A stretch of 48,851 nucleotides of DNA, from positions 1-48,851 of the forward strand of contig JBJKRF010000072.1 in the NCBI GenBank assembly GCA_046704785.1, read 5' to 3'. Source of the DNA: JBJKRF01 sp046704785. GTDB taxonomy: Bacteria > Chloroflexota > Anaerolineae > Anaerolineales > Villigracilaceae. The translations under genes and the position numbers were made by a program. Position 1 is the first letter of the stretch; each line of letters opens with the position of its first letter. Below, piece after piece: positions 16,094-25,274 of this stretch. The notes under the pieces are model-generated. The model worked only from the letters and a program-made list of their open reading frames with translations, ran no database searches and was not told where the DNA came from.

Positions 16094-17725
16094 CTAACTT
16101 TTGCGTCTCTGCTGTAATGCTTTACGAATGCGTCCCCAGGCTGCTTTGACCCGCCTGGCTTCGTCTGATGCCACCGGGCGTTGGCTGTAGCGCGCTTCGA
16201 CGAACGCCGCCGTCAGCGCATCAATCTCTTTATCTACTTCGGGTAGTTTCCGTTCAAGGCTGGCAGCATATTCATACGGCGTTTGAGAACGACGACGGGG
16301 GAATCCGCCCTCTTCGCTCCGGCGAACCAACGTCAGGTAGAAAAAGTAAACCTGCCGGCGCGCGTCCAGGCCTCGCAGATTGATGAAACCGGAAGGCAGC
16401 GCGTTGCCCTGCGTCCCCCCTCGCGTACGCAAGCGCACCATTCCACGTTCCACCGCGCGTGAAATCTCTTGAGTCACATTCCCAAAACGTCTCGTCAACC
16501 ACTGCCAAACCTGCGCCAATAGAATCCAGCCACGCAAGGTACGCAGTTTTTCGCGGACTTCTTCATGAGTTCGTAAGAACTGGATAAGTGCAAACGCCAG
16601 CACGCCCAGAAAAACCGCCCAAAAGAAAACGGAGTGGGCCAGTTCCATCAAAGTCGTCGTGGGCGCAGCATGATTCAAAGCGTCCTGAGGCAGCGGGGAC
16701 GGCGTCGGTTGTGCAGTCGGCAGGACCGGCAACGTGCCTTTTCCCGTTAAAAGCGAAGGCAGGCTGATCAAAAACAGCAACAGGAAGAGGATAATCTCAA
16801 AAAGAAACAAAATCACGCGCGAAATCAGGATGAGCAAGCCGCCCAGCAATGAGACCAACCCCAGGCTGTAATGGGTGGGCAACAAACTGACCAGAAGGAT
16901 CACAATTGCCAGGAACGCCACGCTGTAGAAGTCCCAACGTTTGGCCATCTCCTGACTGACAGGGATGCGCTGTAGACTCCAACGGGTGTGCAACTCCATG
17001 AAACGCGTCTGGCTGATGAGCCCCAGGCCTAAAATGAAGTAGAGCAATGTGCTGGCGCCGCCGCTCGCCAGCGCGGGAAGTTGCCGGTAGAAAGGTTGCT
17101 TATTCAACGTAAATCCGGTTTGCAGGTCCATACGGGTAAGCGTAGTGAGCAACAAGAGCGCGATCCCAACGCCAAGAGTCAGGCCCAGCAAACGTTGGCG
17201 CGCCGAGGGTGTACTGGCCGGCAAGCTTTCGGGAGAGGCGTTCTGCAGCACCGACACGTGTGCGATGCCCATCTCATCGATCAGTGCAGCAAAGTCACCG
17301 CTGAGGAACCAAGCCACGAGGACGATCGTCAGAATGTAGAGAAAATCGAAGCTCAAAAACGTTGTCAGAAAGCTGGACGACCAATGTGGAATCTCTGAGA
17401 GGAAAGCGCCGAAACCGTGCGACAGACCAACCGTCACCTTGACCACAACCGCGATGAGAATCCATTGTGCGCCAAAGGCTTTGATCCAATCCAAATTCAT
17501 AAAGGTCAACTTCTTGAAGCGGCCATACGTGTACAGGCGTTCGAGCGCCACCAGGAAACACAGCACCGGCAGAGAATTGGGCGTCCAGCCGGTGAACAGA
17601 TAGCCGGTCACGCTGACCACCGTCAGCGCAGCGCAAGCCAGCATCAAGGCGACCAGCCCGTAACTGATCAGACGGAAGATTCTTTCGCTATGGCGTGTTT
17701 CTTCAGGAATTTTTTGCAGGCTCAT
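16094..17725 (-). CDS. DUF4129 domain membrane protein
   Basis: The 543-residue protein has many membrane helices (roughly nine to ten across residues 20-385) and a cytosolic C-terminal DUF4129 domain (RQVYFFYLTLVRRSEEGGFPRRRSQTPYEYA, then LTAAFVEARYS). DUF4129 usually sits at the C-terminus of transglutaminase-like proteins or alone in MoxR-DUF58 operons. The transglutaminase part is not visible here. It is the last gene of the minus-strand group, 12 bases after DUF58. Its role is probably in cell-envelope protein assembly or proteolysis, but is unproven. Confidence 0.85.
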   Translation of the reverse strand: MSLQKIPEETRHSERIFRLISYGLVALMLACAALTVVSVTGYLFTGWTPNSLPVLCFLVALERLYTYGRFKKLTFMNLDWIKAFGAQWILIAVVVKVTVGLSHGFGAFLSEIPHWSSSFLTTFLSFDFLYILTIVLVAWFLSGDFAALIDEMGIAHVSVLQNASPESLPASTPSARQRLLGLTLGVGIALLLLTTLTRMDLQTGFTLNKQPFYRQLPALASGGASTLLYFILGLGLISQTRFMELHTRWSLQRIPVSQEMAKRWDFYSVAFLAIVILLVSLLPTHYSLGLVSLLGGLLILISRVILFLFEIILFLLLFLISLPSLLTGKGTLPVLPTAQPTPSPLPQDALNHAAPTTTLMELAHSVFFWAVFLGVLAFALIQFLRTHEEVREKLRTLRGWILLAQVWQWLTRRFGNVTQEISRAVERGMVRLRTRGGTQGNALPSGFINLRGLDARRQVYFFYLTLVRRSEEGGFPRRRSQTPYEYAASLERKLPEVDKEIDALTAAFVEARYSQRPVASDEARRVKAAWGRIRKALQQRRKS

Positions 17726-17737
17726 ACCGCATCCTAG

Positions 17738-18922
17738 CTAGTGACGCCAGATATCCAACCCGCGTTCGTTGGAGATGGAAACGGCCGGAATCCCAAAATG
17801 GGCTGCCCGGTCACGAATGTCCTTGAAATACGCCACCGACCCCGCCAGAATCAGCTTGACGTTCTGTCCGGCGCGGCGCGCCTGATAGAGCTCGTCCAGC
17901 AGTTCATCGTCCACCTGGCCGGTAATCACCAACAGGGTCGTGCCCCAGGCCACATGGTAACGCTGGCGTCGAACCAGCGGCGGGAACGGCGTTCCCTCGG
18001 TCATTTCCACGCGAGCCAGCGTTTCGAGGATGCGCATCAACTGGGCCTGTCCTTTGCGCGGCGGAATATACTGGGGCAGCGCGTCGGGCATCAGCAGGTC
18101 TTTGCCGTTCACCCGCAGCCCCACGGTTTGCTGCTTGTCTGCGACCCAGGTGGCGACCGAAGCGGCGATCACGACCGCCAGTTCGATCGAATCGATACGA
18201 TTACGGTAATGATAATCTTCAGCGTTCAGGTCGAGGAAAATCAACGTTTCCAGCGCAATAGAGGGCTCGAAAAGCTTGACCTGCAAACGCCCGGTGGCAG
18301 CGGAGGATTTCCAATCTACACGTCGCAGCGAGTCACCAACCGCATAATCGCGCTTTCCGAGGCTCCGGGTGGGGTCTTCGAAGATCGGCTGGTTGTGGCG
18401 GAGCGTCCCTTGCGGCGAACGGGACGGAATCTCGACCGAATGCAAGGGAACGATCTTCGGATAGACGGTCAGATACTGCACCGGGCCTTCCAATTGCAAC
18501 GGCTCGGTCATACCGAGCAGGTCGCCGCCAGAGACGAATAACGGCCCCACCGGATAATAACCGCGCTTGCGGGCCGTCAGCCGGTAACGATAACGGGTCG
18601 TCCCGCGTGGGCCGAGGCTGGTCACGCATTTGAATGAGGGCGCCGTGCTCAACGCCACAGGCAAGCCGTCTTCGACGCTTACCCAGGGAAGCGGCAGCCA
18701 ACCCTGGTTGGAGAGCTCCAGGTCGACCTCCACCTCCTCGCCCAGGAAAGCGCGTTGTAAACAAGTGCGTTTATACGCTACCTGATGGATCGACCTGCGG
18801 CTCCACCACAGGCCAATTCCAAAAGCGCCCACGAGCAGGTAGATCAGCGTCAGCGCAAAATCGTCCTGTATCCCGGTGGCGATCAGGATCAATAAAATCA
18901 GAAGGACCACATAAGTAGTCAT
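17738..18922 (-). CDS. DUF58 domain protein
   Basis: The 394-residue protein has two N-terminal membrane helices (VVLLILLILIATGI; FALTLIYLLVGAFGIGLWW), a beta-rich stretch, and the DUF58 core with the hallmark DPTRSLGKRDYAVGDSLRRVDWKSSAATGRLQVK, broken at its invariant RxVDWK. The core continues as a von Willebrand A-like fold (LETLIFLDLNAEDY). DUF58 proteins partner with MoxR AAA ATPases. The arrangement MoxR, DUF58, DUF4129 in one operon supports a common complex at the membrane. Confidence 0.88.
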   Translation of the reverse strand: MTTYVVLLILLILIATGIQDDFALTLIYLLVGAFGIGLWWSRRSIHQVAYKRTCLQRAFLGEEVEVDLELSNQGWLPLPWVSVEDGLPVALSTAPSFKCVTSLGPRGTTRYRYRLTARKRGYYPVGPLFVSGGDLLGMTEPLQLEGPVQYLTVYPKIVPLHSVEIPSRSPQGTLRHNQPIFEDPTRSLGKRDYAVGDSLRRVDWKSSAATGRLQVKLFEPSIALETLIFLDLNAEDYHYRNRIDSIELAVVIAASVATWVADKQQTVGLRVNGKDLLMPDALPQYIPPRKGQAQLMRILETLARVEMTEGTPFPPLVRRQRYHVAWGTTLLVITGQVDDELLDELYQARRAGQNVKLILAGSVAYFKDIRDRAAHFGIPAVSISNERGLDIWRH

Positions 18923-18983
18923 GATTTGGGGAAAATAGACCGTTGAGAATCGGTGTAATAAAATGGATTCCGTGATAGGGCAA

Positions 18984-19931
18984 TCAGTTCAGGCTGCCCA
19001 GGTTGAGTGGTGTGTTCTCCAAAATGTCTTCCAATATCTCGTTCGCGCTGCGACCGCGCAATTCCGCCTCGGGCCTGACGATCAAACGGTGCGCCAGCGT
19101 CACACCAGCCAGGTATTTGATATCGTCCGGCAGCACGTGGTCACGCCCACGCAGCGCAGCCAGGGCCTGGGCCGCTTTGAAGAGCGCCAAACTGCCGCGT
19201 GGGCTGATGCCCAGGGCCAGGTCGGGATGAGTGCGGGTGGCCGTTACCAGCGTCACCACATACTCCTGGAGCGTCTCATCCACATGCACATCCCAAACCT
19301 GCCGCTGCAGCGCCAGCAACTCATGGCCGTCCACCACCTTCTCCAGGCGGGTGATGGGATGTTCGCGCCGGAGATTGATCAAAATCTGGCGCTCGTCCTG
19401 CGCCACGGGGTACCCCAGCGAAATGCGCATCAAGAAGCGGTCCAGTTGGGCCTCCGGCAACGGAAACGTGCCCTCGTACTCGACCGGATTCTGGGTCGCC
19501 AGCACCAGGAAAGGACGCGGCAGTTCGCGGGTCACACCGTCGACGGTAACCTGCTGCTCCTGCATGGCCTCCAGCAACGCAGACTGGGTGCGCGGCGTGG
19601 CGCGGTTGATCTCGTCGGCCAGCAAAACATTGACGAAAATCGGGCCGGGATGGAACTCGAATTCTCCACTCTTCTGGTTGAAGACGGAAACCCCCGTCAC
19701 GTCGTTGGGCATCAGGTCGGGCGTACACTGGATACGCTTGAAGTCGATCCCCAGGCTGACCGCCATCGAACGGGCCAGCATGGTCTTTCCGGAACCGGGC
19801 ACATCCTCCAACAACACGTGGCCTTCGCACAACATGGCAACCATAACCAGCTCGATGGCTGGCCGTTTGCCGATGATCACATGTTCCACATTCTTTAGGA
19901 CCTGGTCTGCAAATTCGTGAACGTTACTCAT
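18984..19931 (-). CDS. MoxR-family AAA+ ATPase
   Basis: The 315-residue ATPase shows Walker A EDVPGSGKTML, Walker B VLLADEINRATPRTQSALLEAM, sensor 1 LATQNPVEYEGTFPLPEAQLDRF and the C-terminal lid with ISPRGSLALFKAAQALA. MoxR proteins act as chaperone-like factors that insert cofactors or mature partner proteins, often von Willebrand A-domain proteins like DUF58. I choose the ATG 19931 because GGAGCAGGG lies just before it; a longer reading to 20000 adds an atypical N-terminus. It is first in the operon, divergent from the methyltransferase gene. Confidence 0.93.
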   Translation of the reverse strand: MSNVHEFADQVLKNVEHVIIGKRPAIELVMVAMLCEGHVLLEDVPGSGKTMLARSMAVSLGIDFKRIQCTPDLMPNDVTGVSVFNQKSGEFEFHPGPIFVNVLLADEINRATPRTQSALLEAMQEQQVTVDGVTRELPRPFLVLATQNPVEYEGTFPLPEAQLDRFLMRISLGYPVAQDERQILINLRREHPITRLEKVVDGHELLALQRQVWDVHVDETLQEYVVTLVTATRTHPDLALGISPRGSLALFKAAQALAALRGRDHVLPDDIKYLAGVTLAHRLIVRPEAELRGRSANEILEDILENTPLNLGSLN

Positions 19932-20082
19932 CCCTGCTCCTGTGTAAACGACGATTTTGACAAGCGGAACCGCTGAAGCCTCCCCATCCGCAAAATACAC
20001 AAAAACTTATCTTGCGACTATCATATCCCATGTAAGGATTGTCTGCAACAGGCACCGGGCCTCATCAGAAAGCGAGATAAAG

Positions 20083-20988
20083 ATGGAATACTCTTTTCCA
20101 GGTTACCTGCTCTCCAAACAAAGCCTCGACGACCGCGCGCTCAACCCGAACGTCTTCGCCGCCCTACGCGCCAACCTGCCCGACGGGCCGCTTCGCATCA
20201 TCGAAGTCGGTGCGGGAATCGGGACGATGCTGGTGCGCCTGTTGCGCTGGAATGTGCTCAACGACGCCGATTATGTGCTGGTCGACGAACAGTCGGAGAA
20301 TCTGGACTACGCCCAAGGCTGGCTGCCACGCTGGGGAACAGAAAATGGCTTGCGGGTGGAACGCTCCGCAGCGGGCCAACTGCGGATGCGCGCCGCCGAC
20401 CGGGACGTTCGCGTCCACCTGGAGCGGGCAGATGTCTTCGATTTCATCGAATCCCGCCCCGCGCCTGCCGACCTGCTCATCGCGCACGCCTTCCTCGACC
20501 TGCTGCCCATGCCGCAAAGCCTGGCGAAGCTGCTCGCGCTGCTCAAGCCGTCTGGCCTGGCCTGGCTGACGCTCAACTTCGACGGCGTAACGACCCTGGA
20601 GCCGCCGCTCGACCCGGCGCTGGACGCCAAAATCGAACGCCTGTACCACCAGACGATGGACACGCGCCCCACGGGCGGCGACAGCCGTGCGGGACGCCAC
20701 TTGTTTGCGCACCTGCGCAACGCCGGGGCGCAGATTCTATCCGCGGGCGCCTCAGACTGGGTCGTGTTTGCACGCGAGGGGCAGTACCCGGCGCAGGAGG
20801 CTTACTTCCTGTATTTCATCTTGCACTTCTTCGAGACTTCGCTGGCGGGCCATCCCGACCTGGATGCAGCTACATTCGCCACCTGGCTGTCAGAACGTCG
20901 CACGCAGGTCGAGCGCGGTGAACTGCTCTACATCGCGCACCAGATGGACTTTCTGGCAAGAGCGGCGAATACGCCCTCGCGACGGTGA
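20083..20988 (+). CDS. SAM-dependent methyltransferase (class I)
   Basis: The 301-residue protein has the Rossmann SAM-binding motif I in RIIEVGAGIGTMLVRLLRW, an acidic motif II (YVLVDEQSENL), a motif III-like DLLIAHAFLDLLPMPQSL and the following strand LAWLTLNFDG. The substrate is unknown. The ATG at 20083 starts MEYSFPGYLLSKQSLDD; earlier in-frame codons run through the divergent promoter region. It is followed 33 bases later by an esterase-like lipoprotein with its own TATAAT, so it may be monocistronic. Confidence 0.82.
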   Translation: MEYSFPGYLLSKQSLDDRALNPNVFAALRANLPDGPLRIIEVGAGIGTMLVRLLRWNVLNDADYVLVDEQSENLDYAQGWLPRWGTENGLRVERSAAGQLRMRAADRDVRVHLERADVFDFIESRPAPADLLIAHAFLDLLPMPQSLAKLLALLKPSGLAWLTLNFDGVTTLEPPLDPALDAKIERLYHQTMDTRPTGGDSRAGRHLFAHLRNAGAQILSAGASDWVVFAREGQYPAQEAYFLYFILHFFETSLAGHPDLDAATFATWLSERRTQVERGELLYIAHQMDFLARAANTPSRR

Positions 20989-21008
20989 AAACGGCTTTTC
21001 CTGGGGGA

Positions 21009-21014
21009 TATAAT
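21009..21014 (+). promoter_or_regulatory. TATAAT box, leaderless start of hydrolase gene
   Basis: TATAAT ends seven bases before the ATG at 21022, with CTTGCGC between and no ribosome-binding site. Confidence 0.58.
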
Positions 21015-21021
21015 CTTGCGC

Positions 21022-22074
21022 ATGCGACGTTTCTCCCTTTTTATCCTTCTCACGGCTCTGACATTCTCCGCCTGTGGGCCGGCAGCGACGCCCGCGCCCA
21101 CCCGCAGCCTGCCGCCGCCCGCCGTTTGGACAGAGAATCCCACGCCCACCCTGTACCCGACTCCTACGCGCGGTGTACTGCCCACCGCCACCATCACCCT
21201 TACCCCTACGCCCGACCCGTACCAGGCCTATACCATCGATGCACTGCGTAAACGCAGTTACGGCGATGGCGAACTGGTTTCGACCAGCACCCAAAGTGAA
21301 GCAGCCTTCACCCGCCATTTCATCCGCTATCCAAGTGACAAACTCAACATCGCCGGATTCATGGATGTGCCTTACGGCAAAGGGCCCTTCCCGGTCATCC
21401 TCTTCCTGCACGGATACCAGGACGCGGCCAGCTATTCCAGCCTCGATTACACCACATCCATCGTGGACGATTTTGCCGCCAGCGGTTATTTCGCCATCCA
21501 CCCCAACATGCGCAACTACCCACCTTCCGACAGCGGCGACGACAAATTTCAGGTGGGCATGGCTATCGACGTGCTCAACCTGATTGCGCTGATCAAGAAA
21601 CAGGGCGGCCAACCCGGCCCCCTGGCAAAAGCCGACCCTACGCGCATCGGAATCTGGGCGCACAGCATGGGCGGCGGGGTCGCGTTGCGCGTTCTGACCA
21701 TCAGCAAAGACATCAAAGCCACAATGCTGTATTCCGCCACCAGCGGCGACGAACTCAAAAACGCAGACCTGTTCTACCGTCTCAGCGGCAACAGTTCTTA
21801 CCTGCTGGCAAAATCCCTTCCTGCCACCGAACTGGTGGGCATTTCGCCGATGTACTACTACGCCAACATCACCTCGGCCATCAAGCTCTATCACGGCACG
21901 GCGGATACGGTGGTGCCGGTGGCCTGGGCGTACGATACCTGCAACCGCTTGAAAGCCTATGTGCATAACGTCGATTGCGTCTTCTACGACGGAGCAGAGC
22001 ACACCTTCCGCAGCCGTTACTCCGATTTCGGGCCCAGCGTCGCCGCCTTTTTCAAGGCTTATTTAAATCCTTGA
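21022..22074 (+). CDS. Alpha/beta-hydrolase lipoprotein (dienelactone hydrolase-like)
   Basis: The 350-residue secreted protein has the signal RRFSLFILLTALTFSAC with lipobox FSAC and a proline-rich linker. The hydrolase domain has the oxyanion region VILFLHGYQDAASY, nucleophile elbow WAHSMGGG (Ser), a candidate acid Asp in GTADTVVPVAWAYD and the His in YDGAEHTFRS. It resembles the dienelactone-hydrolase/acyl-peptidase group, so it may hydrolyse esters or peptides at the cell surface. I use the ATG at 21022, just after a TATAAT; a TTG six bases earlier is also in frame. Confidence 0.85.
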   Translation: MRRFSLFILLTALTFSACGPAATPAPTRSLPPPAVWTENPTPTLYPTPTRGVLPTATITLTPTPDPYQAYTIDALRKRSYGDGELVSTSTQSEAAFTRHFIRYPSDKLNIAGFMDVPYGKGPFPVILFLHGYQDAASYSSLDYTTSIVDDFAASGYFAIHPNMRNYPPSDSGDDKFQVGMAIDVLNLIALIKKQGGQPGPLAKADPTRIGIWAHSMGGGVALRVLTISKDIKATMLYSATSGDELKNADLFYRLSGNSSYLLAKSLPATELVGISPMYYYANITSAIKLYHGTADTVVPVAWAYDTCNRLKAYVHNVDCVFYDGAEHTFRSRYSDFGPSVAAFFKAYLNP

Positions 22075-22134
22075 GAAACGGCTTGCAGGTTCTCCGAAAA
22101 TCCGCTTTGTCACGAGGAAATTCTAAAGAGCCAG

Positions 22135-22140
22135 TATAAT
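22135..22140 (+). promoter_or_regulatory. TATAAT box, leaderless start of HAD gene
   Basis: TATAAT ends six bases before the GTG at 22147 (TTGTGC between). A TTG directly after the box at 22141 is in frame but would place the box immediately on the start. No ribosome site is present. Confidence 0.52.
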
Positions 22141-22146
22141 TTGTGC

Positions 22147-22791
22147 GTGCATTACACGACCCTTTTTTTCGACCTCGACGATACGCTTTATCCGTCATCC
22201 AGCGGGCTGTGGGCGGAGATCAGGCGACGGATTGGCGCGTACATGCACGAACGCCTGGGCATTCCGGCAGAGCAGATCGACGAGCTGCGCAAAGCATATT
22301 ATGAGCAGTATGGGACGGCCCTGCGTGGGCTGCAAGTCCACTACCCCATCGATGTGCCGGACTTCCTAGCCTACGTCCACGACCTGCCGCTGGCCGATTA
22401 CATCCAACCGGACCCGCAGCAGCGCGCCACTCTGCAGGCCATCCCGGCCCGCAAAGTCATCTTCACCAATTCTGACAGCAAACACGTGGGGCGTGTGCTG
22501 CGGGCCCTCGCACTGGAAGATTGCTTCGAGGCGGTAGTGGACATCGTCGCCGTCGATCCGTACTGCAAACCGATGCGCCCGGCCTTCGAAATCGCCATGA
22601 AAACGGCCGGGGAAAGTGATGCACGGCGTTGCGTCTTGATCGACGATATGCCGCGCTCCACGCGCGCGGCGCGCGAATTGGGCATGTTCAGCATCCTGTA
22701 CGGACGCAACGATCCCGGCCCGGATGCGGAAGCGGCTTTCTGCATCTGGACGGAATTGCCCCGCCTACTGGAGAATCATAACCATGAATAA
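22147..22791 (+). CDS. HAD-family hydrolase, pyrimidine 5'-nucleotidase-like
   Basis: The 214-residue enzyme carries the four HAD motifs: FFDLDDTLYP (nucleophile and acid/base Asp), FTNSD, Lys in DPYCKPMRPAF and LIDDMPRS. The cap and the TLYPSSSGL sequence resemble the Sdt1-type pyrimidine 5'-nucleotidases, which remove phosphate from UMP/CMP or related nucleotides. I prefer the GTG at 22147, giving VHYTTLFFDLDD, over TTG at 22141. The 3' end overlaps the next small gene by eight bases. Confidence 0.86.
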   Translation: MHYTTLFFDLDDTLYPSSSGLWAEIRRRIGAYMHERLGIPAEQIDELRKAYYEQYGTALRGLQVHYPIDVPDFLAYVHDLPLADYIQPDPQQRATLQAIPARKVIFTNSDSKHVGRVLRALALEDCFEAVVDIVAVDPYCKPMRPAFEIAMKTAGESDARRCVLIDDMPRSTRAARELGMFSILYGRNDPGPDAEAAFCIWTELPRLLENHNHE

Positions 22792-23005
22792 GACTACCCT
22801 GGGACTGTTGATCTTCGTCGTGCTGATCGTCGGCTCAAACGCCATCATGGTTCTCCTGGTACGCGGCGTCAGCCGTTTAAAATGGAATCTACCGAAAGAC
22901 TGGAAAACCTTAAGGCCCTATGGAAAGGAAGACAGCGGCTGGAATGAATTGAATCAACGCGTGCAACGCCTGGAATCACACGAGTCAGACGAGGATGAAG
23001 CGTAG
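22784..23005 (+). CDS. Small single-pass membrane protein, unknown
   Basis: The 73-residue protein has one N-terminal membrane helix (LGLLIFVVLIVGSNAIMVLLV) and a polar, acidic C-terminal half ending SHESDEDEA. GGAGAA precedes the ATG, which overlaps the HAD gene end, so translation is probably coupled. No family is recognised. The helix plus short cytosolic tail could make it an anchor or small regulator. Confidence 0.6.
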   Translation: MNKTTLGLLIFVVLIVGSNAIMVLLVRGVSRLKWNLPKDWKTLRPYGKEDSGWNELNQRVQRLESHESDEDEA

Positions 23006-23169
23006 CTTGTCGAAACTCTTACACTTTTCTTACACCCTGCCGTGTAGATTTCATTATCCTTTAATCCGTAGATGCTATATCTGTATGCAAGAGTGGCTCC
23101 TGTAGAAAATCTTTGGGGTAGAAATGCGTCTCAATGATGGCTACAGAGCCACAGTTTCTGGAGGCTCCC

Positions 23170-24426
23170 GTGAATAAAATCGTAAAGTACTTATTGATTG
23201 CTATGGTCGCTTTTATGCTGCTGCTGGGAACGTTTTCCGGCGGCGTTCTTGTCGGCCACTTTGTTACGGCCAGTGCTGTGGCAAACCTGAACCTGCCGGG
23301 GGCCTCCGTGCCACCTGCGCTATCCACGCCGCCGGGCGCTTCGCAGAGCACCCCGGCGGATGTCCAGCACCTTTTCCAACCCTTCTGGGAGGCCTGGACG
23401 CTGATCCACCAGGAATACGTGGACCAGCCTGTAGACGATACCAAGCTGATGCAGGGAGCCATCCAGGGCATGCTCGCCTCACTGGGTGACCCACACACCA
23501 TCTATTTGACCCCACAGGAATACAAGGACGCCAATTCCAGCCTGACAGGATCCTACGAGGGCATCGGCGCATACGTGGATACGACCGGCAGTTATCTTAA
23601 GATTATGAGCGTGATCAGCGGCTCTCCGGCTGAAAAGGCCAACTTGAAATCAGGAGACGAAATCATTGCAATCGACGGCACGTCGATGACCGGCATCAGC
23701 CCCGAAGTCGTTCGCCAGAAAGTGCTTGGCCCGGCCGGCAGCAGTGTGACTCTCACCATCCAACGCTCCGGCGTGGACAAGCCCTTCGACGTGAAGATCG
23801 TACGGGCCAAGATCACAGTTGCCAGCGTACAAAGTAAAATGTTGGACGGCAATATTGCCTACGTCCAGCTCACGACCTTTGGCGATACCACCTCGGATTC
23901 GCTGAAGAACCAACTGGGGCAACTGATGGCCCAGCATCCCAAAGGCCTGATCCTCGACCTGCGCAACAACGGCGGCGGTTATCTGCAAACAGCCATCGAC
24001 GTCGCTTCGCAGTTCCTCGATAAAGGCACCGTCGTCTACGAGAAACACGGCGATGGCACCATGGACACTTACAATGTCACGCCCGGAGGCCTGGCGACCA
24101 ATATTCCTATGGTGGTGCTGGTCAACGAAGGCACCGCCTCGGCCTCGGAAATCGTCTCTGGGGCCTTGCAGGATTACGGTCGCGCCCGACTGGTCGGCGT
24201 GACCACCTACGGAAAAGGCACCGTCCAGATATGGACGCCGCTGTCGAACAACGAGGGTGCCGTAAGCATCACCATCGCTCGCTGGTTGACGCCCAAGAAA
24301 CGCACTATCGACCAGAAGGGCCTCACGCCCGACGTAGTCGTCCAGATAACCCAGGACGACATCAACGCCAACCGCGACCCACAACTGGATAAGGCCATCC
24401 AGTTGCTCTCCTCAAACGGCCAATAA
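23170..24426 (+). CDS. S41-family C-terminal processing protease
   Basis: The 418-residue protease has an N-terminal membrane anchor (IVKYLLIAMVAFMLLLGTF). A helical segment with LGDPHTIYLTP follows, then a PDZ domain (about residues 100-190, SGSPAEKANLKSGDEIIAIDG). The catalytic S41 domain has LDLRNNGGGYLQTA, the Ser in EGTASASEIVSG and the Lys in TYGKGTVQ, the usual Ser-Lys dyad. Such enzymes cleave C-terminal tails of exported proteins. I prefer the GTG 23170 because GGAGG (23160-23164) lies five bases upstream; ATG at 23134 or 23137 would add a hydrophilic leader. Confidence 0.93.
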   Translation: MNKIVKYLLIAMVAFMLLLGTFSGGVLVGHFVTASAVANLNLPGASVPPALSTPPGASQSTPADVQHLFQPFWEAWTLIHQEYVDQPVDDTKLMQGAIQGMLASLGDPHTIYLTPQEYKDANSSLTGSYEGIGAYVDTTGSYLKIMSVISGSPAEKANLKSGDEIIAIDGTSMTGISPEVVRQKVLGPAGSSVTLTIQRSGVDKPFDVKIVRAKITVASVQSKMLDGNIAYVQLTTFGDTTSDSLKNQLGQLMAQHPKGLILDLRNNGGGYLQTAIDVASQFLDKGTVVYEKHGDGTMDTYNVTPGGLATNIPMVVLVNEGTASASEIVSGALQDYGRARLVGVTTYGKGTVQIWTPLSNNEGAVSITIARWLTPKKRTIDQKGLTPDVVVQITQDDINANRDPQLDKAIQLLSSNGQ

Positions 24427-24478
24427 ACGCAACCCGCTAGGTTCTCTTGCGTAAAGAGAAGAAAAGAAAGGACTCACC

Positions 24479-25168
24479 ATGTTCTTCTTCGATCCCACTT
24501 ATCTGATCTACATGATCCCCGCCTTCGTGCTGATGGCGCTGACAAGCTGGTACGTTCGCTCCGCCTACAGCAAATGGAGCCAGGTGCGGGCTGGCAGCGG
24601 ATTGACCGGCGCGCAGGCAGCCCAACGTTTGATTTCCAGCGGTGGCCTGTACGGGGTACGCATCGAGACCATTGGCGGCCAGTTGACCGACCATTACGAT
24701 CCGAGCGACAAAGTGCTGCGTCTCTCCGCCGACGTCGCCAACAGCAATTCAGTAGCCGCCGTCGCCGTAGCGGCCCACGAACTGGGGCATGCCATGCAGG
24801 ATGCAGAAGGATACCTGCCGTTGCGCCTGCGCTCGGCGCTCGTCCCCATGGTCAACGTTGGCTCAAACTTGGGCTGGATTTTGATCATGATCGGCCTGCT
24901 ACTCAACTTCATGCAACTGGCCTGGCTGGGTGTACTGGCCTTCGCCTTGGGAGCCGTCTTTGCCCTGGCAACACTGCCAGTCGAAATCAACGCCTCTTCG
25001 CGCGCCAAGCAACTTCTCGTCAGCGCAGGCGTCATCTACAGCGAGGAAGAGCAGAACGGCGTCAACAACGTGCTCAACGCCGCCGCGTTGACCTACGTGG
25101 CAGCACTCGTCACAGCGCTCCTGCAATTGCTCTACTTTACCGGATTACTGCGTGGCCGGCGTCGTTAG
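24479..25168 (+). CDS. YugP-type neutral zinc metallopeptidase
   Basis: The 229-residue membrane protease has an N-terminal helix (YLIYMIPAFVLMALTSWYV), the zinc site AVAAHELGHAMQ (HExxH, residues about 101-105), and two further helices (WILIMIGLLLNFMQLAWLGVLAFALGA, broken in the middle by charged-free turns; then the C-terminal ALVTALLQLLYF). The length matches the YugP family (about 225). Its physiological substrates are unknown. AAGAAAGGA precedes the ATG. It follows the S41 protease gene by 52 bases, so both proteases may act in envelope protein turnover. Confidence 0.9.
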   Translation: MFFFDPTYLIYMIPAFVLMALTSWYVRSAYSKWSQVRAGSGLTGAQAAQRLISSGGLYGVRIETIGGQLTDHYDPSDKVLRLSADVANSNSVAAVAVAAHELGHAMQDAEGYLPLRLRSALVPMVNVGSNLGWILIMIGLLLNFMQLAWLGVLAFALGAVFALATLPVEINASSRAKQLLVSAGVIYSEEEQNGVNNVLNAAALTYVAALVTALLQLLYFTGLLRGRRR

Positions 25169-25226
25169 GCCACGTCCTCTAAAAATGGGGGGCTTAACCG
25201 GCCCTGTCACAAATTCAAGTCAACGC

Positions 25227-25250
25227 ACCTCCCGCCTCTTGGCGGGAGGT
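25227..25250 (+). terminator. Stem-loop after YugP gene (possible terminator)
   Basis: A perfect 10-bp GC-rich stem (25227-25236 with 25241-25250) has a TCTT loop. No T tract follows, so it is either a weak terminator or an RNA 3' end. It lies ten bases before the TATAAT of the next gene. Confidence 0.5.
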
Positions 25251-25260
25251 CGGCTGTTGA

Positions 25261-25266
25261 TATAAT
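25261..25266 (+). promoter_or_regulatory. TATAAT box, leaderless start of alpha/beta-hydrolase-fold gene
   Basis: TATAAT ends eight bases before the ATG at 25275, with CCACATCG between and no ribosome-binding site. Confidence 0.55.
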
Positions 25267-25274
25267 CCACATCG